Source: JACQHJ01 sp038063075 (GTDB lineage: Bacteria; Patescibacteriota; Microgenomatia; Levybacterales; UBA12049). Taken from it: DNA of 9,879 bases. The stretch's first letter is position 1. Every line of letters starts with the position of its first letter. The notes under the pieces were generated by a model that searched no databases, was not told the origin of the DNA, and saw only the letters and a list, made by a program, of their open reading frames with translations. A program made the translations under genes and the position numbers. The DNA is taken from the NCBI GenBank assembly GCA_038063075.1, contig JBBTVW010000028.1, positions 1 through 9,879 of the forward strand, read 5' to 3'. Positions 1 to 6,226 of the stretch are shown in pieces.

Positions 1-141
1 ATTTTTAATAAAGTAATATTTATCTGGAATTCCGTATTGAGCAATTTTTTTAAGTCTTTGAAAAGGAGCGGATTTAATTATTTCAATTGCTACTTTTGAC
101 TTAATAGTGGTTTTTCCATAAATTGGATCATTAATTATCAT
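1..141 (-). CDS. HD-domain phosphohydrolase, N-terminal fragment (cut by window edge)
   Basis: The first 47 codons of a minus-strand gene run from ATG at 141 to the window edge with no stop. Residues 3-10 (INDPIYGK) and 26-45 (APFQRL, then IAQYGIP and YY) match the N-terminus of the COG1078-type HD superfamily phosphohydrolases, which open with IxDPIHG or INDPIYG and continue with a P-x-QRL-x-x-I-x-Q-x-G-x-x-x-x-Y stretch before the HD metal site. The HD motif itself would lie beyond the edge, so activity cannot be judged. Relatives hydrolyse phosphate esters, some of them dNTPs. It is divergently transcribed from the sugar dehydrogenase at 245 and has its own extended -10 promoter at 179-187. 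No strong Shine-Dalgarno precedes the ATG. The family call is fairly secure despite the short fragment. Confidence 0.75.
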   Translation of the reverse strand, partial: MIINDPIYGKTTIKSKVAIEIIKSAPFQRLKKIAQYGIPDKYYFIKN

Positions 142-178
142 TTAGTATCTATCTTCTTTCTGCAACCATTGTGCAAAG

Positions 179-187
179 AATATAACA
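179..187 (-). promoter_or_regulatory. Extended -10 promoter for the HD-domain gene
   Basis: On the minus strand the sequence TGTTATATT gives an extended -10: TGT directly before TATATT (five of six consensus bases). A weak -35, TTGTTT at 202-207, sits 17 bp upstream. The predicted transcription start is near 172, leaving a leader of about 30 nt before ATG 141. The element is an exact inverted copy of the one at 217-225. Confidence 0.5.
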
Positions 188-216
188 AATGAAAAATACT
201 AAAACAAGTAGAAATG

Positions 217-225
217 TGTTATATT
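217..225 (+). promoter_or_regulatory. Extended -10 promoter for the sugar dehydrogenase operon
   Basis: TGTTATATT provides a TGn extension followed by TATATT (five of six consensus bases). The region 17 bp upstream (197-202) has no convincing -35, as is usual for extended -10 promoters. The start would be near 232, 13 nt before ATG 245, and the short leader contains no Shine-Dalgarno. It should drive both the sugar dehydrogenase and the arginase-family gene. Confidence 0.5.
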
Positions 226-244
226 TTAAAAGACGTTTTTTGAA

Positions 245-1381
245 ATGAAAAAGATTATATTAATTACACTAATTGCTTTATTTATTGGCTTACTAATTTT
301 TTTAAATAAAAATTTAATAAATAAAACCACTAGTCCTTCAAGTGTTTCTATAACAAAAGAACCTTTAGATAATACAAAAAATGAAATACCTCTGCAAACT
401 ATAGTTGCAACAAATCTTGATACTCCTTGGTCAATTGCCTTTTTACCAAATGGAAGCTTTTTAGTAACTGAGAGAAAAGGAGATATTTGGTTAATCGATC
501 AAGGTAAAAATAAAAATGCATTATTAGTTGGTAATATAAATAATGCTAGAGAAATTGGTGAAGGTGGACTTTTAGGTATTGCTCTTGATCCAAAGTTTTC
601 TCAAAATAATTTTATATATCTTTATTATACCTATCAACAAAATGGAGACGATACTTTAAACAGAGTTGTTAGAATGGTATTTAAAGATAATAAATTGTCA
701 GGTGAAACAATAATTGTTGATAATATTCCTGGTGCAGCAAATCATAATGGTGGAAGAATAAAATTTGGGCCAGATGGGTATCTTTATATTGGAACTGATG
801 ATGCCCAGAACCCATCACAAGCACAAAATAAAAATTTACTTGCAGGTAAAATTTTAAGAGTTACAAATGAGGGTAAAGTAGTATTGGGCAATCCATTTAA
901 TAATTTAATCTATTCGTTTGGTCACAGAAATGTTCAAGGATTAACCTGGAATGCTAATGGAAATCTTTGGACAACTGAACATGGAAGATCTGGGGTTTTA
1001 TCAGGTCTTGATGAATTAAACTTAATAGAAATAGGCAAGAATTATGGTTGGCCTGATATTGAGGGAAATGAAATAAAAGACGGAATGGAAACTGCAAAGA
1101 GTAATTCTGGGTCAACAACTTGGGCACCAAGTGGTGCAGCATTTTTAGGTAATTCTGTATTTTTTGCAGGCCTAAGAGGACAAGCTTTATACCAAGCTGT
1201 AATTGAAAACGGAAAAGTTATAGAATTAAAAGAACATTTTAAAAATAACTTTGGAAGAATTAGGGATGTAGTTTTAGGGCCAGATGGATTACTATATATT
1301 ACAACAAGTAATCTAGATGGACGAGGAAAGCCAACTGATGGAGATGACAAGATTATCAAGGTAAACGTAAGTAAGTTATAA
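245..1381 (+). CDS. PQQ-dependent sugar dehydrogenase (soluble glucose / sorbosone dehydrogenase family)
   Basis: This is a 378-residue exported beta-propeller enzyme. Residues 1-20 form a hydrophobic segment after MKK with no lipobox cysteine, so it is probably a signal anchor; a polar linker (21-50) follows. The propeller starts at about 51 with the family block LDTPWSIAFLPNG (58-70), then GEGGLLGIALDP (105-116), NHNGGRI (166-172), GHRNVQG (226-232), the TEHG and DELN blocks (244-259), NYGWP (266-270), and FGRIRDVVLGPDG (336-348). In characterised sGDH the His of the HNGGR block is catalytic and the Arg-Asn pair and two C-terminal arginines bind PQQ; the likely equivalents H167, R228, N229, R338 and R340 are all present. 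The family oxidises aldose sugars outside the cytoplasm and passes electrons onward. The real substrate is unknown, and no PQQ synthesis genes are visible here. It leads an operon with the ureohydrolase 5 nt downstream. Confidence 0.88.
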   Translation: MKKIILITLIALFIGLLIFLNKNLINKTTSPSSVSITKEPLDNTKNEIPLQTIVATNLDTPWSIAFLPNGSFLVTERKGDIWLIDQGKNKNALLVGNINNAREIGEGGLLGIALDPKFSQNNFIYLYYTYQQNGDDTLNRVVRMVFKDNKLSGETIIVDNIPGAANHNGGRIKFGPDGYLYIGTDDAQNPSQAQNKNLLAGKILRVTNEGKVVLGNPFNNLIYSFGHRNVQGLTWNANGNLWTTEHGRSGVLSGLDELNLIEIGKNYGWPDIEGNEIKDGMETAKSNSGSTTWAPSGAAFLGNSVFFAGLRGQALYQAVIENGKVIELKEHFKNNFGRIRDVVLGPDGLLYITTSNLDGRGKPTDGDDKIIKVNVSKL

Positions 1382-1386
1382 CGTTA

Positions 1387-2271
1387 ATGATTAAGCCACA
1401 TTTTTTTAAAGTTAAATCAAGAATTGGAATAATTAATAATCCTAATAAACAAAAAGAAAACAATATTGGAGTAGAAGATGGATCCAGGTATATCTTAGAA
1501 AAGTCTTTTTTAAAGAAGATAAAAAGTTATTTGATTTCAGACTTTAGTTTCCCTGATCCCACAGACTTATCAAAAGAAAACCTTTATAAAATTATAAATA
1601 AATATATTCTTGATTTACAAAATAAAATAAATGCAGAAATTGAAAAAGAAGAAACACAATTTGTTATAGGTGGAGATCATAGTATTTCTTTGCCTTCAGT
1701 TCTTGCTGTAATAGATAGAGTTGGAAGTTCAAAGAAAATTGGTTATGTTCACTTTGATTCACATGGTGATATTAATTTAAACAATGAAAGTCCATCCAAT
1801 AATTTTCATGGAATGTATTTAAGAACTTTGTTTGATGATTTCGATATCTCACTAATTGATAGTTTATTGGTAGATAAAATACCGACTGAAAATCTACTTA
1901 TGGTTGGAAATCTTGATTTAGACCAGGGAGAATTTAAGTTTTTAAATGATAAGAATATTAAAACTATTTCAAGAGAAAATTTTATCTCTGATAATAAAAA
2001 AACCTTAAAAATATTTAAAAATTTTATTAATAATTTTCAATATTTACACGTAAGTTTTGATGGAGATGTTTTAGATAAGAATGAATTTATGGCAACTGGA
2101 ATACCAGCTGATAAGGGGTTTATGCTTCAAGAAATAATGCAGTTTATTGATTTACTATCAAAACACACTAACCTTTCATTTGATATTTCAGAGTTTAATC
2201 CTTATAAAGATAAGGATAATAAGTCAAAAAAAGTCTGTCAGGAAATACTTCTTAAGATAATTAATAAGTAA
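1387..2271 (+). CDS. Arginase/agmatinase-family ureohydrolase, probably arginase
   Basis: A 294-residue cytoplasmic binuclear-manganese hydrolase that releases urea (or formamide) from a guanidino substrate. All six metal ligands are present: H98 in GGDH, D124, H126 and D128 in DSHGD, and D225 and D227 in SFDGD. An N-terminal GVEDG (28-32) matches the arginase GVExG block. N130, S137, N139 and H141 fall at the same positions and spacing as the arginine-contacting and catalytic residues of human arginase I. D179 (DLDQGE) and E269 (SEFNP) fit its Asp183 and Glu277. This favours arginase over agmatinase. Two departures are visible: the usual DP after SxDxDxxD is DK (230-231), and the GTP of the late loop is GIP, so Thr246 is replaced by I239. 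The ATG lies 5 nt after the dehydrogenase stop with no Shine-Dalgarno, implying translational coupling. Formimidoylglutamase is an alternative. Confidence 0.82.
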   Translation: MIKPHFFKVKSRIGIINNPNKQKENNIGVEDGSRYILEKSFLKKIKSYLISDFSFPDPTDLSKENLYKIINKYILDLQNKINAEIEKEETQFVIGGDHSISLPSVLAVIDRVGSSKKIGYVHFDSHGDINLNNESPSNNFHGMYLRTLFDDFDISLIDSLLVDKIPTENLLMVGNLDLDQGEFKFLNDKNIKTISRENFISDNKKTLKIFKNFINNFQYLHVSFDGDVLDKNEFMATGIPADKGFMLQEIMQFIDLLSKHTNLSFDISEFNPYKDKDNKSKKVCQEILLKIINK

Positions 2272-2279
2272 AATAACAG

Positions 2280-2309
2280 TTGACTATAGCCAAAAAATCT
2301 ATTTATTAT
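2280..2309 (+). promoter_or_regulatory. Promoter of the MFS transporter, apparently leaderless
   Basis: A -35 TTGACT (2280-2285, five of six) and a -10 TATTAT (2304-2309, five of six) are separated by 18 bp. Only six bases lie between the -10 and ATG 2316, so transcription should begin at the A of the start codon. No Shine-Dalgarno is present. Confidence 0.6.
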
Positions 2310-2315
2310 TAATAC

Positions 2316-3563
2316 ATGTTTAAAAAGTTACTTAAAAAACCACAAAGTATTCAAACAATTTATCTCTATCTTGTTTTAGGTAATACATTAGCAACCTCTT
2401 TTATCTGGGGTATAAATACAATTTTTTTACTTGATGCAGGTCTTTCTAATTTTGAAGCATTTCTAGCCAATGCTTTTTACACAATTGGTTTTGTTATTTT
2501 TGAGGTTCCAACAGGAGTTATTGCAGATACCCTAGGAAGACGAGTTTCCTACTTGTTAGGTTCTTTAACTTTGGCTGTTTCAACACTTTTATATCTTTTA
2601 ATGTGGCAAATTCATGGACCATTTATTGGATGGGCACTATCTTCTTTATTACTTGGACTTGGCTATACGTTTTTCTCGGGAGCTTTGGAAGCATGGCTTG
2701 TAGATGCATTGCATGCTACAAATTTTAAAGGAAACTTAGATGGTGTATTTGCAAAAGGACAAATTATAGGTGGAGTTGCAATGCTTATTGGTTCTGTTTT
2801 GGGTGGTGTTATTGCTCAATTTACAAATCTTGGCATACCATATATTTTAAGATCATTAGTTTTGCTGATTAATTTTGCAACAGCATTTTTACTTATGAAA
2901 GACTTAGGATTTTCACCAAGAAAAAGTGTCAATTATCTAAAAGAAATGAAGGGTATTTTAAAGGCATCAATTGATAATGGTGTAAAAGTTACCCCAGTTA
3001 AATGGCTTATGATTTCAAGCATTTTTATTACAGGAGTAAGTTTTTATATTTTTTATGCTCTGCAACCATTTCTTCTTAAGCTCTATGGTGATGAAAAAGC
3101 ATATACTGTTGCAGGTCTAGTTGCTGCTATTTCTGCTTTTGCCCAGGTTGCAGGAGGATTTAGTGCTCCATATATTAGAAAGGTATTTACTACAAGAACT
3201 ACAGCTTTAATTGCTGGAGGAATATTAACTGGGGTTATTTTAATTCTTGTTTCCCAAACTAATAATTTCTGGATAGCTTTAATTTTAATATTTATTTGGG
3301 GACTTATTTTTGCAGCACTTTCACCAATAAGGCAAGCTTATTTAAACGGACTTATTCCTTCTGCTCAAAGAGCAACAGTTTTATCATTTGACTCATTAAT
3401 TGGTTCAAGTGGAGGAATTGTTACTCAACCGTTATTAGGAAAAGTTGCAGATATGTATAGCTATTCTGCTTCATATCTTATTGCAGCACTTATTCAAATG
3501 GGAGCTCTGCCTTTTATTTATCTTGCTAAGAAACAAAAAGCTCCATCAGATAAGATTAAATAA
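2316..3563 (+). CDS. Major facilitator superfamily (MFS) transporter
   Basis: A 415-residue inner-membrane transporter with the hydrophobicity of about 12 helices. The loop between helices 2 and 3 has the MFS motif A as GVIADTLGRR (67-76), preceded by the EVPTG (63-67) end of helix 2, typical of drug-efflux-like and related families. SGALEAWLVD (121-130) also fits this group. A polar central loop (about 196-228, KDLGFSPRKS onwards) separates the two six-helix halves. The second half carries a basic loop at 287-294 and a helix 10-11 loop with IPSAQRATVLS (347-357). Motifs do not show the substrate; export of small molecules is the family default. It has its own promoter overlapping the start. 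The stop lies inside the 3' end of the convergent YkgJ-type gene (8-bp overlap), with no visible terminator between them. Confidence 0.85.
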   Translation: MFKKLLKKPQSIQTIYLYLVLGNTLATSFIWGINTIFLLDAGLSNFEAFLANAFYTIGFVIFEVPTGVIADTLGRRVSYLLGSLTLAVSTLLYLLMWQIHGPFIGWALSSLLLGLGYTFFSGALEAWLVDALHATNFKGNLDGVFAKGQIIGGVAMLIGSVLGGVIAQFTNLGIPYILRSLVLLINFATAFLLMKDLGFSPRKSVNYLKEMKGILKASIDNGVKVTPVKWLMISSIFITGVSFYIFYALQPFLLKLYGDEKAYTVAGLVAAISAFAQVAGGFSAPYIRKVFTTRTTALIAGGILTGVILILVSQTNNFWIALILIFIWGLIFAALSPIRQAYLNGLIPSAQRATVLSFDSLIGSSGGIVTQPLLGKVADMYSYSASYLIAALIQMGALPFIYLAKKQKAPSDKIK

Positions 3564-3978
3564 CTTTAAGCATTTTTGCTCTTGGAAAAGGCTTTAATCC
3601 TCTTGCGCTTCTAAGTAAAATACAGGTTACCCCACCAGCGTCAAAATCTGCACAAGGTGCTGGTCTAGTTTCGTAAATACCACATTTATTATCTGGTCTA
3701 AGATTTGGGCATTTTCCAACTAAAACTGCATCAAAACTTTGATCTGGAAATTCGCTTATATAAACTCCCCTATCTCTATCTCTTGCCTCATCATAAACAG
3801 TAGAAAGCTCATCTCTTGGTACCCTAACTACTTTTGTACTGTCTGGTGTAAGTTTTTTAAGGTCAGGTGTAGATAAACCAATAAAGAAAATATCTCTGCA
3901 GCATCCTGCCTTACAGTGATCAAGACATGGATTTCCAACAATTGGTAATTGATTAGGTCTTCTTTCAAATATGTTCAT
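3556..3978 (-). CDS. YkgJ-type cysteine-cluster protein (CxxxCxxxCC)
   Basis: A 140-residue soluble protein with eight cysteines: C18, C22, C26 and C27 in the opening cluster, then C90, C99, C109 and C119. The second block (CPNL, an eight-residue gap to C99, IYETRPAPC ending at C109) is diagnostic of the YkgJ/CxxCxxCC family (PF03692), which is thought to bind zinc or an iron-sulfur cluster and has no settled function. The opening cluster has three-residue rather than two-residue gaps. The protein is shorter than many members but appears complete. Its C-terminal codons overlap the convergent MFS gene by 8 bp. A near-consensus promoter ends 8 nt before the ATG, with no Shine-Dalgarno. The upstream neighbour on the same strand carries a cysteine block with the same spacing, so the two may work together. 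Confidence 0.8.
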   Translation of the reverse strand: MNIFERRPNQLPIVGNPCLDHCKAGCCRDIFFIGLSTPDLKKLTPDSTKVVRVPRDELSTVYDEARDRDRGVYISEFPDQSFDAVLVGKCPNLRPDNKCGIYETRPAPCADFDAGGVTCILLRSARGLKPFPRAKMLKVI

Positions 3979-3986
3979 GGTTGTGT

Positions 3987-4015
3987 ATTATAGGATATTC
4001 TTGATTAAGGATCAA
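3987..4015 (-). promoter_or_regulatory. Promoter of the YkgJ-type gene, near-leaderless
   Basis: On the minus strand a -35 TTGATC (4010-4015) is followed after 17 bp by a perfect -10 TATAAT (3987-3992). Transcription should start near 3980, about 2 nt before ATG 3978. The -35 lies inside the inverted repeat at 4000-4016. Confidence 0.65.
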
Positions 4016-4016
4016 G
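4000..4016. repeat. Short inverted repeat between the two cysteine-rich genes
   Basis: CTTGAT (4000-4005) and ATCAAG (4011-4016) are perfect inverted arms around a 5-nt loop. The repeat touches the stop codon of the 213-aa gene (4017-4019) and contains the -35 of the YkgJ-type gene. It could be a weak transcription stop for the former, an operator for the latter, or chance. No T tract follows on the minus strand. Confidence 0.35.
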
Positions 4017-4658
4017 TTAAGTAGTTAAGATGGGGAATGTTTTAATATACTCGGTAATTTGGTTAATCGCAGCTACGGTTTTTTGGGTAAATTCATTGTT
4101 TACTTCTGGATGAAGAACCATTGGTACAGTGCTTTGATCGGCACCGGCAAGTCCAATGTGATCTAAGTATGGTTTAACTGGCATTAGACAAATTCCAAAT
4201 CTTTGTTCAATCTCATCATCTATGTACATATCAACATAGTCTAAGCATTTAGGTCCTTTTAGCTCTTTTAGAGCACAGCCAACTCCCTCTCTGTGATGCG
4301 GACAGCCATTTAAATGATTTGCTACTTGTGTTTCATTACTCCTTCTATTTCTAAGCTGTATTAGGTCAAAAGTAAAAACAGCGTCTAACCCATCAATGGC
4401 ATAAGAATCGGGAATAGCACAGCTACCAAGTCCTCTTGGGTCTTCTTGCCATGCTTTAGTTAATGTTCTTTTATATATTTCATCCCAAAGGCTATTGTGC
4501 GCTCCAGCAATAGCATGATATTGGCCTATTGCATGTTGCTCAACAGGATCAATGCTTTGCCAGTATTCAGTGTAAGTTGATAAATTTGGGTTTAATCTAG
4601 GTTTAGTCTTGCCATTTGATCCTCCATCAGGGCTAGCAAGAAATCTTTGAATTTCCAT
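4017..4658 (-). CDS. Uncharacterised 213-aa protein with a C-x8-C-x9-C cysteine block
   Basis: I do not recognise this family with confidence. The protein is soluble, with no signal peptide or membrane segment. Cysteines are C80, C119, C128, C138 and C157. The block starting CPHHREG at 119 and ending KGPKC at 138 has exactly the C-P-x7-C-x9-C spacing of the YkgJ-type neighbour, with an Arg four residues after the first Cys in both. The His pair H121-H122 could add metal ligands. Residues 86-100 (YAIDGLDAVFTFDLI) and the acidic YVDMYIDDEIEQRFGI stretch (141-156) look structured. It is probably a metal-binding protein related to or working with its neighbour; this is inference. The gene has its own promoter, which places the transcription start about 1 nt from the ATG. 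Confidence 0.7.
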   Translation of the reverse strand: MEIQRFLASPDGGSNGKTKPRLNPNLSTYTEYWQSIDPVEQHAIGQYHAIAGAHNSLWDEIYKRTLTKAWQEDPRGLGSCAIPDSYAIDGLDAVFTFDLIQLRNRRSNETQVANHLNGCPHHREGVGCALKELKGPKCLDYVDMYIDDEIEQRFGICLMPVKPYLDHIGLAGADQSTVPMVLHPEVNNEFTQKTVAAINQITEYIKTFPILTT

Positions 4659-4665
4659 ACTGGGC

Positions 4666-4694
4666 AGTATACCAACCTTTAACTACTAAATCAA
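4666..4694 (-). promoter_or_regulatory. Promoter of the 213-aa gene, leaderless
   Basis: On the minus strand a -35 TTGATT (4689-4694) is followed after exactly 17 bp by an extended -10, TGG then TATACT (4666-4671). The start would be near 4659, directly before ATG 4658. No Shine-Dalgarno exists. Its layout closely matches the promoter at 3987-4015. Confidence 0.6.
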
Positions 4695-4705
4695 ACTATA
4701 GGGTG

Positions 4706-5230
4706 TTAATCGGGGTTATTCCATCTAGAGCCTTTTCTTTGCTTTACTCCTTGGTATAGGTTTGTGTTTGGATACTGATTTGATTCTTGTATATACTGTC
4801 TCATTACATCCCTCATTGGCCCATTACGAAACCAAAAATCATTTAAGCCTAATCCATCGATTAGGAAAACAGCGATAATTAGAGTAATTATTAAACTTAT
4901 AATTATAAAAACGAAGTTTTTTCTATAAGAAAAGTCATATTTTTTTAATAAGTAAATTCCAATAATAAGTAAAACTAAGGTAAGTATTGGTGCCCACCAT
5001 GGAAAACTGTCTAAAAGTTGTTCTAGTCTGTATTGACCCATTGGTCCATGCGTTCTTAGTGCAAATTTTGTAATGCTTAATAGAAACACGGAAACAATAA
5101 CGGATGATAATAGTCCTAAAAACATTAATATAGATCCAAAAATAAAATACCATTTCGGTCGCATGGTTACTCTATCTTCTTTAATCTGATCCATTACCTT
5201 TTCTTTAATTGTTAATTCTTTTTTTGACAT
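4706..5230 (-). CDS. Three-TM membrane protein, putative anti-sigma factor
   Basis: A 174-residue integral membrane protein. A charged N-terminal stretch of about 26 residues (KEKVMDQIKEDRVTMRPKW) precedes hydrophobic segments at about 27-53, 78-96 and 105-127, and a polar C-terminal tail (131-174) follows. The start overlaps the end of the ECF sigma gene by 19 nt, so the two are co-transcribed and probably translationally coupled. Membrane proteins encoded directly after an ECF sigma factor are commonly its anti-sigma factor, holding sigma through a cytoplasmic N-terminal segment; here that segment would be very short. No zinc-binding anti-sigma motif (HxxxCxxC) is present. The anti-sigma role is inferred from position and topology, not from a recognised domain. 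No Shine-Dalgarno is evident. Confidence 0.7.
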   Translation of the reverse strand: MSKKELTIKEKVMDQIKEDRVTMRPKWYFIFGSILMFLGLLSSVIVSVFLLSITKFALRTHGPMGQYRLEQLLDSFPWWAPILTLVLLIIGIYLLKKYDFSYRKNFVFIIISLIITLIIAVFLIDGLGLNDFWFRNGPMRDVMRQYIQESNQYPNTNLYQGVKQRKGSRWNNPD

Positions 5231-5757
5231 ATATTTTTCATTATAATTTTTGATCTGTTAATTCTTGTTGCAACCGTTCCCATTGGAATTCTTAAAATAT
5301 CACTAATTTCTTCATAGGATTTATCTTCTAAATAATAAAGAGCTAATGGCTCAGAATAAATAATTGGCATCTGAGAAAGGCAATTCTTTGCTTTTTCTAT
5401 AATTTCTTTTTTATTCATCTCATCCTCAATATTTGTTTTACTTGGTAAATCAAAATTAGAGCTTAAGGAAACCTCTTTCTTATATTTTTTAATTATATTT
5501 ATTGCTTCGTTATGAACTATTCTGTACATCCAGCTTGAAAACTTTTTTTTAGTATTAAAGCTGTTAAGATTAACATAGGCTTTAATAAATGATTCTTGTA
5601 CTGCGTCAGCTGCTTTATGTTGATCATTAATTAAGTAAGATGCGTATTTCATAAGTTTTTTTTCATATCTTTCAACAATAAACGCATAAAGGTTTTTATC
5701 TTTAGAGCGTATCTTTTCAACGAGTAATTCATCTGACATTGATTGATAATCTGGCAT
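5212..5757 (-). CDS. ECF-type (extracytoplasmic function) sigma-70 family RNA polymerase sigma factor
   Basis: A 181-residue sigma factor with only regions 2 and 4, as in group 4 (ECF) sigma factors. Region 2 spans about 22-95 and includes the DAVQESFIKAY core-binding/-10 segment (51-61) and FSSWMYRIVHNEAIN (73-87). A variable linker (95-118) follows. Region 4 (about 120-175) has LSQMP (127-131), ALYYLEDKSYEEISDIL (139-155) and the helix-turn-helix PMGTVATRINRSK (158-170). I chose ATG 5757. An in-frame TTG at 5775 opens a longer frame, but it lies inside the promoter's TGTA element and would precede the expected transcription start. ATG 5739 is a further alternative. The gene overlaps the membrane protein at 5230. 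Its promoter shares sequence with that of the secreted protein at 6220, suggesting autoregulation. Confidence 0.88.
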   Translation of the reverse strand: MPDYQSMSDELLVEKIRSKDKNLYAFIVERYEKKLMKYASYLINDQHKAADAVQESFIKAYVNLNSFNTKKKFSSWMYRIVHNEAINIIKKYKKEVSLSSNFDLPSKTNIEDEMNKKEIIEKAKNCLSQMPIIYSEPLALYYLEDKSYEEISDILRIPMGTVATRINRSKIIMKNICQKKN

Positions 5758-5766
5758 ATCACAATT

Positions 5767-5801
5767 GTAATACAAAAACTAACTGATTTTTCTTTCATTT
5801 T
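5767..5801 (-). promoter_or_regulatory. Predicted ECF-sigma promoter of the sigma gene (box copy 1)
   Basis: On the minus strand AAAATGAAAGAAAAA (5787-5801) is followed, 12 nt on, by TGTATTAC (5774-5767). Taking TGAAAG (5792-5797) as the -35 gives a 17-bp spacer to TGTA. Copy 2 at 6244-6278 has the same 15 bp and the same spacing. The start should be near 5762, about 5 nt before ATG 5757. Confidence 0.6.
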
Positions 5802-5804
5802 ACT

Positions 5805-5840
5805 AAAGCCAAATCCCGCCAAGACGGCGGGGATGGCTTT
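5805..5840 (-). terminator. GC-rich hairpin, likely terminator of the secreted-protein gene
   Basis: Arms 5805-5820 (AAAGCCAAATCCCGCC) and 5826-5840 (GGCGGGGATGGCTTT) fold around a 5-nt loop (AAGAC), with one small internal mismatch. It is the most GC-rich patch in an AT-rich window. It lies 17 bp beyond the stop of the secreted-protein gene and 3 bp before the sigma promoter box. The following minus-strand bases (TTTAGT) are a poor T tract, so termination may be partial, or the element may instead be a dispersed palindromic repeat. Confidence 0.5.
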
Positions 5841-5857
5841 GGAAATTATTTTATTTT

Positions 5858-6220
5858 CTATTTATTCCAACCTGCTCTGTTTACACCTAAACCATTGTGT
5901 TGTCCAAGGCCTAGTTCAAGACGGATTTTTTGCGCTTCTTGAAGTTTTCCTTGTTCTGCTAATTCGTGAGCATATGCAAATTTAGCAAAATTTTTCTCAT
6001 TAACAACTTGCGTAACTCTTCCTCTTCCTTGCATAAGATTTTTCCAAGCGTTGTAATCTTTATTTTCAAACGCTTTTTCCATTGCCTCATGCCTTTGGAT
6101 AGAGTAATTAGGACCCTGTATGTTAGGATTTCCCTGATATGCCTCTGTTGTTTTAGGAAGTATTGCAACTGTTCCAAATAGTATTGCGATACTAGTTACT
6201 ATTAAAAGTTTTTTATTCAT
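5858..6220 (-). CDS. Small secreted protein with a strong Shine-Dalgarno, probable member of the ECF regulon
   Basis: A 120-residue protein with a clear signal peptide: MNKK, a hydrophobic core (5-21), and a probable cleavage after TEA (25-27). The mature part of about 93 residues is mostly helical and hydrophilic: HEAMEKAFENKDYNAWKNLM (44-63), GRGRVTQVV (65-73), and NFAKFAYAHELAEQGKLQEA (77-96), then a glycine-rich tail. I recognise the pattern (D-Y-x-A-W-K, F-A-K-F-A-x-A-H-x-L, KIRxELGL) as recurring in candidate phyla radiation bacteria, but know no function. It has no cysteine. AAGGAGGTGA (6227-6236) lies about 9 nt before the ATG, the only near-perfect Shine-Dalgarno in the window. The promoter box is shared with the downstream sigma gene, so it is probably an envelope-response protein whose expression the sigma factor controls. 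Confidence 0.78.
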   Translation of the reverse strand: MNKKLLIVTSIAILFGTVAILPKTTEAYQGNPNIQGPNYSIQRHEAMEKAFENKDYNAWKNLMQGRGRVTQVVNEKNFAKFAYAHELAEQGKLQEAQKIRLELGLGQHNGLGVNRAGWNK

Positions 6221-6226
6221 ATTTTT

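Noticed and set aside
1042..1359. 105-codon minus-strand frame inside the sugar dehydrogenase gene
   Set aside because: Antisense shadow of conserved propeller blocks; no supporting motif or signal.
5240..5245. Perfect TATAAT on the minus strand just before the 3-TM gene start at 5230
   Set aside because: It lies within conserved-frame codons of the sigma gene and has no usable -35 at 16-19 bp, so it is probably chance in AT-rich DNA.
5758..5775. N-terminal extension of the sigma factor from a TTG at 5775
   Set aside because: The TTG lies inside the TGTA promoter element and upstream of the expected transcription start; ATG 5757 gives a normal ECF length.
5743..5985. 80-codon plus-strand open frame across the sigma gene start, the hairpin and the secreted-protein gene end
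   Set aside because: It runs antisense through two supported genes and through the GC-rich palindrome; no start signal.
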